Of a DNA stretch of 64,000 nt, positions 27,467 to 35,225 are shown piece after piece. The notes under the pieces were generated by a model that saw only the letters and a program-made list of their open reading frames with translations, was not told the DNA's origin and did no database searches. The translations under genes and the position numbers were made by a program. Source of the stretch: Syntrophaceae bacterium UBA2210 (lineage in GTDB: Bacteria; Desulfobacterota; Syntrophia; Syntrophales; UBA2210); the NCBI GenBank assembly GCA_002327865.1, contig DCUQ01000009.1:1-64000 (forward strand), written 5' to 3'. Every line of letters starts with the position of its first letter. Positions within the stretch are counted from its first letter, which is position 1.

Positions 27467-28435
27467 ATGAACAAGATAACGATAAAAGAAGCGGACAAGG
27501 TCGAAATAGTCGTTATGGTTGACAATTATTCCGATTTTTTTCTCTCCGATACGGATGTTGTTAAACGGATGCGGGTGTTACCGCCCGCAGGCCCCCTGTC
27601 GGAGCCGGGATTGTCATTTCTCATCAAGGTTCATTCCGGTCCGGAGGCACACACGATTCTCTTCGATACGGGCATTTCAGGAACATGCCTGCTCCATAAT
27701 GCCGGGACCTTTGCCCGGAGCATGGCTGTCATGCTGGGTAAAGTCAGCGCGGATTTCAATGATATCGAGGCCGTTGTCCTGAGTCACGGGCACTTCGACC
27801 ACTTCGGAGGCCTGCCGGCATTCCTGGGTCAGGTCAAACGGCGTATTCCCGTTTTTCTCCATAAAGACGCCTTTGTCCGTCGCCGTTTTACAGTGAATCA
27901 GGAACTGAAAGTCGACATGCCCTGTATGGATGAAGCGGCACTGATAAAAGCGGGCGCGGATTTTCAAAAGATCGAGGGCGCCACCACGATCGCCGACGGT
28001 CTTGTTCTACTCGCGGGAAAAGTCGAGCGGCAGACGAGATTTGAAAAGGGCACGCCCGGTATGGAAGCCATGATCGGGGATGAATGGATTCCCGATCCTT
28101 TTTACGACGACCAGGGGATTGCCGTGAACGTAAGGGGAAAAGGCCTGGTGGTGCTTGGCGGATGTTCCCACGTTGGAATAATCAACACGGTAAAACACCT
28201 CCGGAAAGTCGCGGGCATCGATAAAGTCCACGCGGTACTGGGCGGTTTTCATCTCTCAGGAAATAACGAAAAGCTGATCGACCCCACTATCAGCGAGATG
28301 AAAGCGATGGCCCCCGACTATGTCGTACCCATGCACTGCACGGGGTGGAAAGCCATAACCCGTTTTTCCCGGGAAATGCCGGAAAGCTTCATCCTGAACA
28401 GTGTCGGAACAACCTTTATCTTCGGACAACAGTAA
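27467..28435 (+). CDS. Metallo-beta-lactamase-fold hydrolase (COG1237-like)
   Basis: A 322-residue MBL-fold protein. The metal motif is SHGHFDHFGG (HxHxDH) near residue 105; further ligands are His in GGCSHVGIINT and in the C-terminal MHCTGWKA. The layout, with an early ILFDTGISG and a late VHAVLGGFHLSG, matches the COG1237 group, which includes the archaeal methanopterin enzyme annotated as 7,8-dihydropterin-6-yl-methyl-4-(beta-D-ribofuranosyl)aminobenzene 5'-phosphate synthase. The bacterial substrate is unknown. A GGAGGA site lies upstream. It is monocistronic. Confidence 0.85.
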   Translation: MNKITIKEADKVEIVVMVDNYSDFFLSDTDVVKRMRVLPPAGPLSEPGLSFLIKVHSGPEAHTILFDTGISGTCLLHNAGTFARSMAVMLGKVSADFNDIEAVVLSHGHFDHFGGLPAFLGQVKRRIPVFLHKDAFVRRRFTVNQELKVDMPCMDEAALIKAGADFQKIEGATTIADGLVLLAGKVERQTRFEKGTPGMEAMIGDEWIPDPFYDDQGIAVNVRGKGLVVLGGCSHVGIINTVKHLRKVAGIDKVHAVLGGFHLSGNNEKLIDPTISEMKAMAPDYVVPMHCTGWKAITRFSREMPESFILNSVGTTFIFGQQ

Positions 28436-28639
28436 AACAGTCTAAAAATAGTAAGATTTCAGCATTTGACATCAGAGAAGGGCAGGAGAAAACAGAGCAG
28501 GGCTACCGCCTGTTTTATCACGTTTTTTATGTCTTCCGTACAGTTACAAAATATCGCGGTAAATTCCGTACCGGTCATTCAGTCTTTCTACTTTTCCGTT
28601 TCAGGCATCAGAATCTTCCCGATGGTCAGTTCTTCGCGT

Positions 28640-28783
28640 TTATCGGATCGGGTGCGATACTTTGAATTTCAACGACAAAAGCGAATTCGAATATGAACTT
28701 CTCTCGTCCCCCGCGCTGCTGGCCACTAAAAACACCGTGACAAGAAGAAAACAAATGATGATTATAGAACTTATGATTTTCAT
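28640..28783 (-). CDS. Micro-protein (47 aa) with N-terminal hydrophobic helix
   Basis: The frame begins ATG AAA ATC after a near-perfect GGAGGTGATC ribosome binding site (28788-28797, minus strand), which is why I regard it as translated. The product starts MKIISSIIIICFLLVTVFLV and continues with a short polar tail (ASSAGDERSSYSNS): a signal peptide or single-span membrane peptide. The two other minus-strand frames remain protein-like after about residue 35, so a frameshift in this gene cannot be excluded. The function is unknown. Confidence 0.5.
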   Translation of the reverse strand: MKIISSIIIICFLLVTVFLVASSAGDERSSYSNSLLSLKFKVSHPIR

Positions 28784-28845
28784 CTGATCACCTCCGCTAA
28801 AAGAAAAAAATAAAAAATAATGACGGCTAGAATTATCAGTCTCAT
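28780..28845 (-). CDS. Hydrophobic micro-ORF (21 aa), coupled to the next
   Basis: A 21-residue peptide MRLIILAVIIFYFFLLAEVI (plus Arg) follows an AAGGGGGG Shine-Dalgarno sequence. Its TGA stop overlaps the next ATG (ATGA), and the next gene's ribosome binding site lies inside it. This is the classic layout of translational coupling, so it may be a leader peptide or a tiny membrane protein. Confidence 0.4.
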   Translation of the reverse strand: MRLIILAVIIFYFFLLAEVIR

Positions 28846-29095
28846 CGGCTAACCCCCCTTATTTATTACTGGTAAGTGTTATTACCATAAACTGGAGATT
28901 GTATCAGTTAAGCGGGTCACCGTTTCGATGTGAAACTCTTCCGGTAACGATTTTTTTGCCGTGAAGGCTTCCTCTCAGGTGAACCAGGTGATATAGTTCC
29001 AAGAATACATTAGACAAAGCGAACAGATCCGGATATCTTTCGCAAAACCGATAATAATTACTCATATTCCTTCTGAATCTCTTTAGGTAAGAACA

Positions 29096-29917
29096 ATGCA
29101 TTGCTCGATCCATATCGTGACGGATACACCCGACCCTATAAGCAAAAAAAGCCTTATTTCTCACCTTGCATCGTACTGGAAGCTCGCAGGCCATCGAATC
29201 ACGATGGGACCTGCGGATAATATCGATACGGACATCGGTATTCTTCATATCGATCTGACAAGGATAAACAAAGAATCCCTGCCGGAAAATTCTTTCCACC
29301 GCCCTTTCCTGAACGGACAGGTGATCGATATTTCAAAAAGTCGATTTTCAACATTGAGAGTCATGGCAGGTGACAGCTGGGACGGACCGGTTATCATAAA
29401 AAGCAACCTTAACTATTACGGCGCCCCGGAATGGAGAAATAATTCTCACGGCTTTTTCGAACGGAAACGCCGTAAACTTTCGGAAAAATCATGGCGCCTG
29501 GCCCGGATGTTACCCCCCCATAAGTATCCGGTCCTTCCTAATTTGTCGGACGTGCCGGGATGGGTATGGGAAAACCCCGAACTCATCGTGGAACGTTTCA
29601 TGCCGGAGCGCGAGCGTGGCTTCTACTGCCTGCGAGGCTGGGTATTCTTCGGGAAGCGAGGTTATACTTACAAACTGTTTTCAGAAAACAGCATTGTCAA
29701 GGCCGGCAATATCACCGAATATAAGATCCTCGGAGATCCGCCCCCGGAACTCGAGGAATTTCGGGAAGCGAATGGTTTCGATTTCGGTAAATTCGATTAT
29801 GTAGAACACGATGGTCGTCCCATATTGCTGGATATCAATAAGACCCCGACGATTGTTTCCTCCGGCGCGAAAACCCGCATGCAGCAACTCTCGGAAGGGC
29901 TAAGTGATTTTACATAA
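29096..29917 (+). CDS. ATP-grasp-fold protein A
   Basis: A 273-residue protein with an ATP-grasp layout: a small N-terminal domain (HCSIHIVTDTPDP ...), a central DGPVIIKSNLNYYGAPE segment carrying the ATP-binding Lys, ELIVERFMPERERGFYCLRG on the central sheet, and the metal-binding C-terminal GRPILLDINKTPTIV with Asp and Asn. ATP-grasp enzymes ligate a carboxylate to an amine or thiol through an acyl-phosphate. The substrate is unknown. It lies 5 bases before a second ATP-grasp gene on the same strand. Confidence 0.75.
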   Translation: MHCSIHIVTDTPDPISKKSLISHLASYWKLAGHRITMGPADNIDTDIGILHIDLTRINKESLPENSFHRPFLNGQVIDISKSRFSTLRVMAGDSWDGPVIIKSNLNYYGAPEWRNNSHGFFERKRRKLSEKSWRLARMLPPHKYPVLPNLSDVPGWVWENPELIVERFMPERERGFYCLRGWVFFGKRGYTYKLFSENSIVKAGNITEYKILGDPPPELEEFREANGFDFGKFDYVEHDGRPILLDINKTPTIVSSGAKTRMQQLSEGLSDFT

Positions 29918-29922
29918 ACATC

Positions 29923-31119
29923 ATGAAGTCAGATAATCTTGCCCCGGCACTACCGGCCGACAAATTATATCCTCAAGACGCGGTTTTCATGGCTCGCACC
30001 GATCTCTTTGAAACGAGAATGCTCGGATATAAGGCCCTGAGTCTCGACACTGTTACCTCGCTCCTCGCAGGGCTGCTGAACGGCCGTACGGCGATTCGCC
30101 ACGAGGGTGGCGGAGTAGAGGATATCCTGGCCATATACCGGTCCGCCGGTATCGAGGTCGAGGAAGAAACATTACTCTACAGTACTCAGGAAGAAGCGTA
30201 CTCGCTGGCGGATACGCTGATCAAGCAGGGAAAACGACTTTTCAACCCTTATCCCCTACCCGCGGGCCGTTTCCCCGATAACGTCTTCCTCGTGCCACTA
30301 AAGCTGTGGCGCTTTCTTAACGCTAAAGTAAACCTGGACTCTATTGTCCCGCCGGAGTTCATGCCTGAACGGAAATATCTGTCATGCGAGGAACTGGACT
30401 CTCTCGAACCGTCGGGTCCGCTTTTCCTGAAGGCCGCGGGCGATGCGACCACAGGATGGGGCTACGCGGTACATCCGTGTCAAGACAAAGCCACTTTTGA
30501 TAACGCCCGTCGATGGTTTGCCGAACACCGCGACAGTGTGACCGGTGTTATTGCAGAGGAATGGGTGAATGTTTCGATCTGCTGGTGCGCGGGCATCTCC
30601 ATCAGTGACAGCGAAACACTCTGTTTCGGAGGTGCCGAGCAACTTTTCTCTTCAACAGCCAGGCAATCGGGCAGTATGATAGATCCCGAATTCATGTTCC
30701 CCGATGAAGGAAGGCTGCTTGCCGTTCGCGTGGGTGAAGCAGCCCGTCGCATGGGCTATCTTGGAATCGCGGGTCTCGACATAGGTCTCAGGAATGACGG
30801 CAGATTAGTCGTATTCGATCCCAACTTCCGCTTCAATGCATCTACCGCCCAACTTCTCTTTCATGATTCGGCAGTGGCCAGGACCGGCCACTCGGTCACC
30901 CGCTCTTTCCATGCCGAACCCGGTTGCACATTCAACAAACTTGCCACACGCCTTGAAGCCCCGATCAGAGACGGAGGGTTCGTGCCGACCCGCATCTTCA
31001 ACGGAGAAAAGCACCCATTGTCAATGGACAGGCATTTTGTCACCGGATTCGTGCTGGGACACGACAGGATCGAAGCTGAAGGTGCGGTACAATTGTTGAA
31101 AGCCCACCTCGAGGCATAG
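29923..31119 (+). CDS. ATP-grasp-fold protein B
   Basis: A 398-residue protein with a longer N-terminal pre-ATP-grasp domain and an ATP-grasp core. GPLFLKAAGDATTGWGYAVH carries the nucleotide-binding Lys and Gly-rich loop, GVIAEEWVNVSICWCAGISI forms the central sheet, and GLDIGLRNDGRLVVFDPNFR supplies the Mg-binding Asp/Asn. It differs strongly from protein A in size and sequence and is not a recent duplicate. Two unlike ATP-grasp genes in one operon suggest sequential ligations on one product. Confidence 0.72.
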   Translation: MKSDNLAPALPADKLYPQDAVFMARTDLFETRMLGYKALSLDTVTSLLAGLLNGRTAIRHEGGGVEDILAIYRSAGIEVEEETLLYSTQEEAYSLADTLIKQGKRLFNPYPLPAGRFPDNVFLVPLKLWRFLNAKVNLDSIVPPEFMPERKYLSCEELDSLEPSGPLFLKAAGDATTGWGYAVHPCQDKATFDNARRWFAEHRDSVTGVIAEEWVNVSICWCAGISISDSETLCFGGAEQLFSSTARQSGSMIDPEFMFPDEGRLLAVRVGEAARRMGYLGIAGLDIGLRNDGRLVVFDPNFRFNASTAQLLFHDSAVARTGHSVTRSFHAEPGCTFNKLATRLEAPIRDGGFVPTRIFNGEKHPLSMDRHFVTGFVLGHDRIEAEGAVQLLKAHLEA

Positions 31120-31158
31120 GGAAAATTATTTATCTGCATACCAGGCAGAGGCAAAACG

Positions 31159-31395
31159 TTATTACTCCGGCAGCAATATATGTTAAAGACGTCATTCCGA
31201 CCCGTCACCCTGTCCCGGATCGGAGTCCGGGATGACGACCAAGCCGGGTCAGAATCCGGAATCGGCCATAATATCAACTCGTCATTCCGGTGAAAACCGG
31301 AATCCAGAATTGTTCTGGATGTTCCCGTACCAAGCACGGGGCAGGCTTATCGGGGTCCGGGATGACATTTGATATGTTTAATTGCCGTAGTAATA
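31159..31395 (-). repeat. MITE-like repeat, copy B (inverted)
   Basis: This copy reads TTATTACTCCGGCAGCAATA at the left edge, and its right edge (TTTAATTGCCGTAGTAATA) is the reverse complement of the start of copy C. Inside are CATTCCGGTGAAAACCGGAA and CCGTACCAAGCACGGG palindromes found also in copy A. It lies in the 425-base gap between ATP-grasp protein B and the diguanylate cyclase. Confidence 0.8.
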
Positions 31396-31544
31396 CTATT
31401 GACGAACGGCAAGCGATGTGCTACCGCGTTATCGAGATACATCCTCTCCACATAGAGTATCCCATAGCCTTGTATAAAACATTACCCGCAGAGGTAACAG
31501 ACCTGCCTCTCCGGGCAGGATGAAGATGCGCGGCGGGAGTTCAC

Positions 31545-32801
31545 ATGGAAGAAAGGAAACGTCTCCCAAGGGACAAACTTCAGGCTGAATACTTAAAGAT
31601 ACTCTACAGGCGGCACTTTCGAGCGGCGCTTGTCCGCTGTAGCGCAAGCGTGGTGATGTGGCTCTTTGCGTTAACCGCTTATTATGAAAATCTAATCAAG
31701 ATTACCCCGTTTACAGGCATTTCCCTGTCGGTCCTGTATCTCATTTTGATCAATCCGCCCACGTTGCTGCTACTAAAATATATTACTCACATGCGCTCAT
31801 ACCAATACGTTTCGCTCGTAATCAATTTTCTTGAAATTATCGGTTATACGGCAATCATTTATTTCCTGGGCGGTATCGAGGCGACATTTCTCACCCCGAT
31901 CTATGCCGCCCTTATAACTTACGTGGGCGTCGTATCTACCCGGAGGTTTACCTATTTCATAGCCTTTCTGTGTTCGGCGGCCTTCAGCTTTATAGTGGCA
32001 GGCGACTATTGGGGTCTACTCCCGCATCAGTCTATATACCTGTCTTTTAATCCTCCATGGATGATCAGATTTTCCAACCTCTCGGTAGTCATCGTGTTGC
32101 TTTTTATCGTAGCGTACGTTTCCTCCCTGACTTCCGGCATCCTGAAGAAGAACAGGGAAAGATTGCGGGATAAGAATGTCCAGCTTATGGAGACGACCGC
32201 GGAACTCACGGATGCAAACGATCGTCTTCGTAACGAGATTAAGGAGCGTAAGCGGGCCGAGGAGGCTCTTCAGGAGAGCGAAAGCAGATACCGGGAACTC
32301 AGTATTATCGATGATCTTACCCGGCTCTACAATTCCAGGCATTTTTACGTTCAGCTTAAATTTGAATTAGACCGGGCGAACCGGTATGAACAACCCTTAA
32401 CCCTACTCATGCTCGACCTAGACAATTTCAAGGACTTCAACGACACTTACGGCCATGTCGAAGGAGACCAGGTCTTGTTGCGGCTTGGCCGGGTTATCAA
32501 AAGATGCCTGCGTGAGACGGATTTAGCGTATCGCTATGGCGGCGAAGAATTCACCATCCTCCTGCCAATGACAACAAGCAAGAATGGTTTCGTTACAGCG
32601 GAAAGAATCCGAAAGGAATTCAAAAAGGAAACATTTACCCCGGAGTTGGACCAGGACGTTCATGTGACGGTGAGCATCGGTCTCGCGCAATACAAACCGC
32701 AGGAAGATATGAGAGCCTTCGTTCACCGGGTCGACCAGCTAATGTACCAGGGAAAAAGAAACGGGAAAGACAGGGTTTGTTGTGAGCCGTCAGAAGAATA
32801 G
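31545..32801 (+). CDS. Membrane-anchored diguanylate cyclase
   Basis: A 418-residue protein with an N-terminal membrane module of about six helices (residues 30-210), a short coiled coil (LMETTAELTDANDRLRNEIK), and a C-terminal GGDEF domain. The domain starts DDLTRLYNSRHFYV, the catalytic motif is YRYGGEEFTILLP, and the RETD motif five residues before it is an intact RxxD inhibitory site. It should make cyclic di-GMP from GTP and be product-inhibited. The membrane part is not one I can name. It is monocistronic. A link to the type IV pili is plausible but not shown. Confidence 0.9.
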   Translation: MEERKRLPRDKLQAEYLKILYRRHFRAALVRCSASVVMWLFALTAYYENLIKITPFTGISLSVLYLILINPPTLLLLKYITHMRSYQYVSLVINFLEIIGYTAIIYFLGGIEATFLTPIYAALITYVGVVSTRRFTYFIAFLCSAAFSFIVAGDYWGLLPHQSIYLSFNPPWMIRFSNLSVVIVLLFIVAYVSSLTSGILKKNRERLRDKNVQLMETTAELTDANDRLRNEIKERKRAEEALQESESRYRELSIIDDLTRLYNSRHFYVQLKFELDRANRYEQPLTLLMLDLDNFKDFNDTYGHVEGDQVLLRLGRVIKRCLRETDLAYRYGGEEFTILLPMTTSKNGFVTAERIRKEFKKETFTPELDQDVHVTVSIGLAQYKPQEDMRAFVHRVDQLMYQGKRNGKDRVCCEPSEE

Positions 32802-33053
32802 GGGAAACAGGGACAACTGATCCTGTTTCACTGTTTCCAAAAAGATTTACGCATTACCCTTGCTTCCCGAAACCCAGTCCTCACATCAACCGGTCCAATC
32901 AACGAACCTTGCTACGTTCTGTGCGAAAATTGCTTGATATTTTCATCTCAGGGTGTATTATCGCAAAAAGTTCAGAGAGGTTTCACGACGTTTTAAAAAC
33001 ATAAAGTTTCATCCACATCCCACAAAGGAGGGAGCCGTGGAGTGATTGAATAC

Positions 33054-33100
33054 AAGACCCCGTTACTCGGAAAAAAGAGAGAGCGGGGTTTTTTATTTTG
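33054..33100 (+). terminator. Rho-independent terminator
   Basis: AAGACCCCG and CGGGGTTTT form a 9-bp stem around a 21-nt loop, followed by TTTTTTATTTT. The transcript it ends is unclear: the nearest upstream gene stops at 32801, and a GGAGG-like sequence at 33027-33032 is followed only by a two-codon frame (GTG GAG TGA). Confidence 0.55.
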
Positions 33101-33202
33101 GGGATGAAGTGTAAAAACGGTAGCGATTTTCTGAATTGCTTAGGAAGGAAAGGCTATATTGAAAACAAGCAAATTTGCCTGTTTCTCGTTTCAATATCAG
33201 GA

Positions 33203-33224
33203 TATCAGGCAATTTTGCCTGATA
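33203..33224. repeat. Perfect 10-bp inverted repeat
   Basis: TATCAGGCAA and TTGCCTGATA are separated by two T. The palindrome lies just left of the GTTAGCG cassette boundary and could be an operator, a terminator stem or part of a degenerate recombination site. Confidence 0.6.
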
Positions 33225-33232
33225 TGTAAATG

Positions 33233-33779
33233 TTAGCGTACGAATAATTACATAAAAGGGGGTACAAGATGGAAGAGATAGTTAGCAAATTAAAAACCCC
33301 AGAACAATGTTATCAACTCGCAAAGAATGTTATTCAAAGAAATCCGGCTTTGGCACGAGAAGCGCGGCGGCGCGCTGTCGAACTTCGTGCCATTTCTTTA
33401 GGCAGTACTAAAGAGGTTGAAGTGGAATTGCTCAAGGCGCTTTATGCTTATGAAGAAGTCTTGACTGAGAAGAATAAAAAAACTACCCGTGCTTCCAGAA
33501 CATGGCAAATGATCAAAAAGTATGGAATCATAGGAGCAGCAGAAAAGGCTGTAGATAGGCCTATTGACCCACTCGGCTATACGGTTCTTGCCCAAATGGG
33601 TATGCAAGATTTAACTTTTGAATCCGTCATTGCTCGTCATCCAGATTCATTTAATGAAGAAGTTGTTGTGCGTGCCAAAGAGCGGCTTAAGAAATTATCA
33701 GAAGTATAGGAATATTTATAAGTTCGCTAACCAGACGCTAAAGCCGATCGCCGCTTAGCGGCTCCGGCTTAGCTTTTCG
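33233..33779 (+). mobile_element. Integron-type gene cassette (ORF plus attC)
   Basis: The unit begins at T of G^TTAGCG (33232/33233), contains one ORF (33269-33709) and ends inside the attC at G^TTGGCC (33779/33780). If excised as a circle, its R' site would read GTTAGCG, the exact reverse complement of the R'' site CGCTAAC at 33725-33731. Such matching is expected for a genuine cassette and unlikely by chance. No integron integrase is in the window, so this is an isolated cassette or a piece of an integrase-less attC cluster. Confidence 0.7.
33269..33709 (+). CDS. Cassette-encoded protein of unknown function
   Basis: A 146-residue, mostly alpha-helical, highly charged protein (EQCYQLAKNVIQRNPALARE ... 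HPDSFNEEVVVRAKERLKKL). I know of no assigned function; similar proteins occur near restriction-type nucleases, and an SRA-HNH gene follows here. A GGGGGT ribosome binding site lies 9 bases upstream of the ATG. It is the sole ORF of the integron-type cassette and no promoter is visible inside the unit, as is usual for cassettes. Confidence 0.75.
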   Translation: MEEIVSKLKTPEQCYQLAKNVIQRNPALAREARRRAVELRAISLGSTKEVEVELLKALYAYEEVLTEKNKKTTRASRTWQMIKKYGIIGAAEKAVDRPIDPLGYTVLAQMGMQDLTFESVIARHPDSFNEEVVVRAKERLKKLSEV

Positions 33780-33785
33780 TTGGCC
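33725..33785 (+). repeat. attC-like integron recombination site
   Basis: The 61-bp site has R'' CGCTAAC, R' GTTGGCC and a central imperfect palindrome AAAGCCGATCGCCGCTTAGC / GGCTCCGGCTTAG. This centre closely resembles the aadA-type attC core (AAGCCGACGCCGCTTCGCGG), which folds into the bottom-strand hairpin recognised by integron integrases. Confidence 0.75.
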
Positions 33786-33796
33786 AGTATAAGAAG

Positions 33797-34486
33797 ATGC
33801 CTAACGAAATAATACCATATCTTGAGATGTGTCTGCGTGAAGGTGTTAGCCTTCAGCGGGGAATGAATTTCGAGCTCCGCAACCATCATTCCGTGATCCT
33901 TATGTCGGTTCGTCCAAACGCTCCTTATGCAGACAGACTTGAGGATGATGGGACAACATTGATTTACGAGGGACACGATGTCCCCCGCTCCCCAAAATAC
34001 CCGAACCCTAAGACAGTGAACCAGCCAGCGCACACACCCGCTGGCAGCCTAACGCAGAACGGACTTTTTCATCGTGCAGCGCAATTATACAAGTCCGGTG
34101 AACGAGAACCTGAGCGGGTGCGAGTTTACGAAAAAATCAAACAAGGAATTTGGTCATACAACGGCATATTCCACTTGGTGGATTCTTGGCAGGAGTCAAG
34201 TGAAGGACGTCAGGTATTCAAATTCAAACTCGTGGCTGTAGAAGGTGAGGAGGACTTTTCTGTCCCTGTTCCCTCTCAATCAAAACCACGTCGTATCATA
34301 CCTACCTGGGTCAAACTTGAGGTATGGAAGAGGGACGGAGGCAAGTGCACAATGTGCGGTTCTGATAAAGACTTGCATTTCGACCACATCATCCCATGGT
34401 CGAAGGGAGGTTCATCTTCAACACCGGATAATATTCAACTTCTTTGCGGCAAACACAACCTCCAGAAGCACGATAAAATTGAATGA
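33797..34486 (+). CDS. SRA/YDG-like domain HNH endonuclease
   Basis: A 229-residue two-domain protein. Residues about 20-150 resemble the YDG/SRA fold that flips out modified cytosine (RNHHSVILMSVRPNAPYADR, DDGTTLIYEGHDVP, and RVYEKIKQGIWSYNGIFHLV). Residues about 175-229 are an HNH nuclease: the zinc cysteines CTMCG and the LLCGKHN end, with LHFDHIIPWSKGG as the catalytic His-His part. The pairing is that of modification-dependent (type IV-like) restriction enzymes such as ScoMcrA and TagI. It starts 12 bases after the attC R' site. It may be a second cassette, but no attC was recognised downstream. Confidence 0.85.
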   Translation: MPNEIIPYLEMCLREGVSLQRGMNFELRNHHSVILMSVRPNAPYADRLEDDGTTLIYEGHDVPRSPKYPNPKTVNQPAHTPAGSLTQNGLFHRAAQLYKSGEREPERVRVYEKIKQGIWSYNGIFHLVDSWQESSEGRQVFKFKLVAVEGEEDFSVPVPSQSKPRRIIPTWVKLEVWKRDGGKCTMCGSDKDLHFDHIIPWSKGGSSSTPDNIQLLCGKHNLQKHDKIE

Positions 34487-34640
34487 TTGGCCAGAAAATA
34501 GGGACACTCCCCCATTTTCTTACAACTGGTGATCGGCACCGTTAGCCTCTAAATCTATAGGTGCTAGCACATGAACTTTGACGACAAACTGTTGGCCGAT
34601 CTGTTAGAGAGTCCGGCCTATCTGGCAAGGCACACCGGGT

Positions 34641-34666
34641 AAAGAGGGACATCTGTCCCTCTTTTT
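34641..34666 (+). terminator. Hairpin terminator
   Basis: AAAGAGGGACA and TGTCCCTCTTT form a perfect 11-bp stem with a 2-nt loop, followed by three further T. It lies between the HNH gene and the oppositely oriented DUF4177 gene and could end transcripts from both sides. Confidence 0.6.
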
Positions 34667-34687
34667 GCCGTTGGGAGGGAAAAATCG

Positions 34688-34918
34688 TTATTCTTTCATT
34701 TCACTTTTCCAGATAGCAAGAAGGCCATCTTTGCCGAATGCCATATCGACCAGTTCCCAACCCTGCTCTCCGCGCTCGCTCAGAAGATCCTGAAGGGCGC
34801 CCAACTGATCGGAGGGAAGTTCCTCAAGGGAACATTCACCCTCCTGGGTACAGAAAAAAGCCACTTTCTTAAAAGATTCGACGGGATGAACGGTTATGTC
34901 GTAGCTGAATTTCTTCAT
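34688..34918 (-). CDS. DUF4177-like small protein
   Basis: A 76-residue protein with the DUF4177 pattern: an opening strand (MKKFSYDITVHPVES), a central LSERGEQGWELVDMAFG, and a C-terminal strand LLAIWKSE. Function is unknown; such proteins are small cytoplasmic alpha-beta domains. An AAGGAGAAAG ribosome binding site precedes the ATG. Codon use looks like that of the chromosomal neighbours rather than the cassette. Confidence 0.78.
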   Translation of the reverse strand: MKKFSYDITVHPVESFKKVAFFCTQEGECSLEELPSDQLGALQDLLSERGEQGWELVDMAFGKDGLLAIWKSEMKE

Positions 34919-35057
34919 ACGTACTTTCTCCTTTCTTCAGCTTACAAAATGTTTATGCTTTAAGATAGCAACGTTTCGAGAAATGGCAATGGAGAGAGGT
35001 AGATTAGTCCCTACCATACTCGATGAGTAAAGTAAGTCAAGCATGCTCTTTAGTGCA

Positions 35058-35136
35058 ATCAGGAACACCTCACCATTCGGTTTATTAATATTCCCAATTG
35101 ACGACATGGAGTCAACAAAACCCAATATAATTAAAC
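35058..35136 (+). repeat. 79-bp direct repeat, left copy
   Basis: This copy matches 35919-36000 over about 80 bp with scattered changes; the last part (AAAACCCAATATAATTAAAC) is identical. Together the copies bracket the isochorismatase-fold gene. The right copy forms the upstream region of the AbiEi antitoxin gene. Confidence 0.85.
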
Positions 35137-35225
35137 GTATATTACGGAGAAGAGATATTTAGGATTTAAAGATTTTATGAAAAAATCGTGATACAATTCC
35201 GGCAAAAATATCGGGAGGGGGGAAG

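Larger units (their letters stand above)
28436..29095. other. Region with two hydrophobic micro-ORFs (minus strand)
   Basis: No conventional gene fits here. On the minus strand two very short frames with good ribosome binding sites overlap by ATGA (listed separately at 28780-28845 and 28640-28783). They point away from the ATP-grasp genes starting at 29096. Confidence 0.5.
32802..33268. other. Non-coding stretch with hairpins before the integron-type cassette
   Basis: No gene is supported. A GAAACAGG ... CCTGTTTC hairpin follows the diguanylate cyclase stop. A terminator lies at 33054-33100 and a perfect palindrome at 33203-33224. The cassette boundary is at 33232/33233. Confidence 0.5.

Noticed and set aside
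33130-33232. A second attC upstream of the cassette
   Set aside because: The region has nested palindromes but no R''-type site with the right spacing to the GTTAGCG boundary.
34571-34642. 23-codon frame after the GTGCTAGCAC palindrome
   Set aside because: It is short, has no ribosome binding site, and the next element is a terminator; it is probably a chance frame or a gene remnant.
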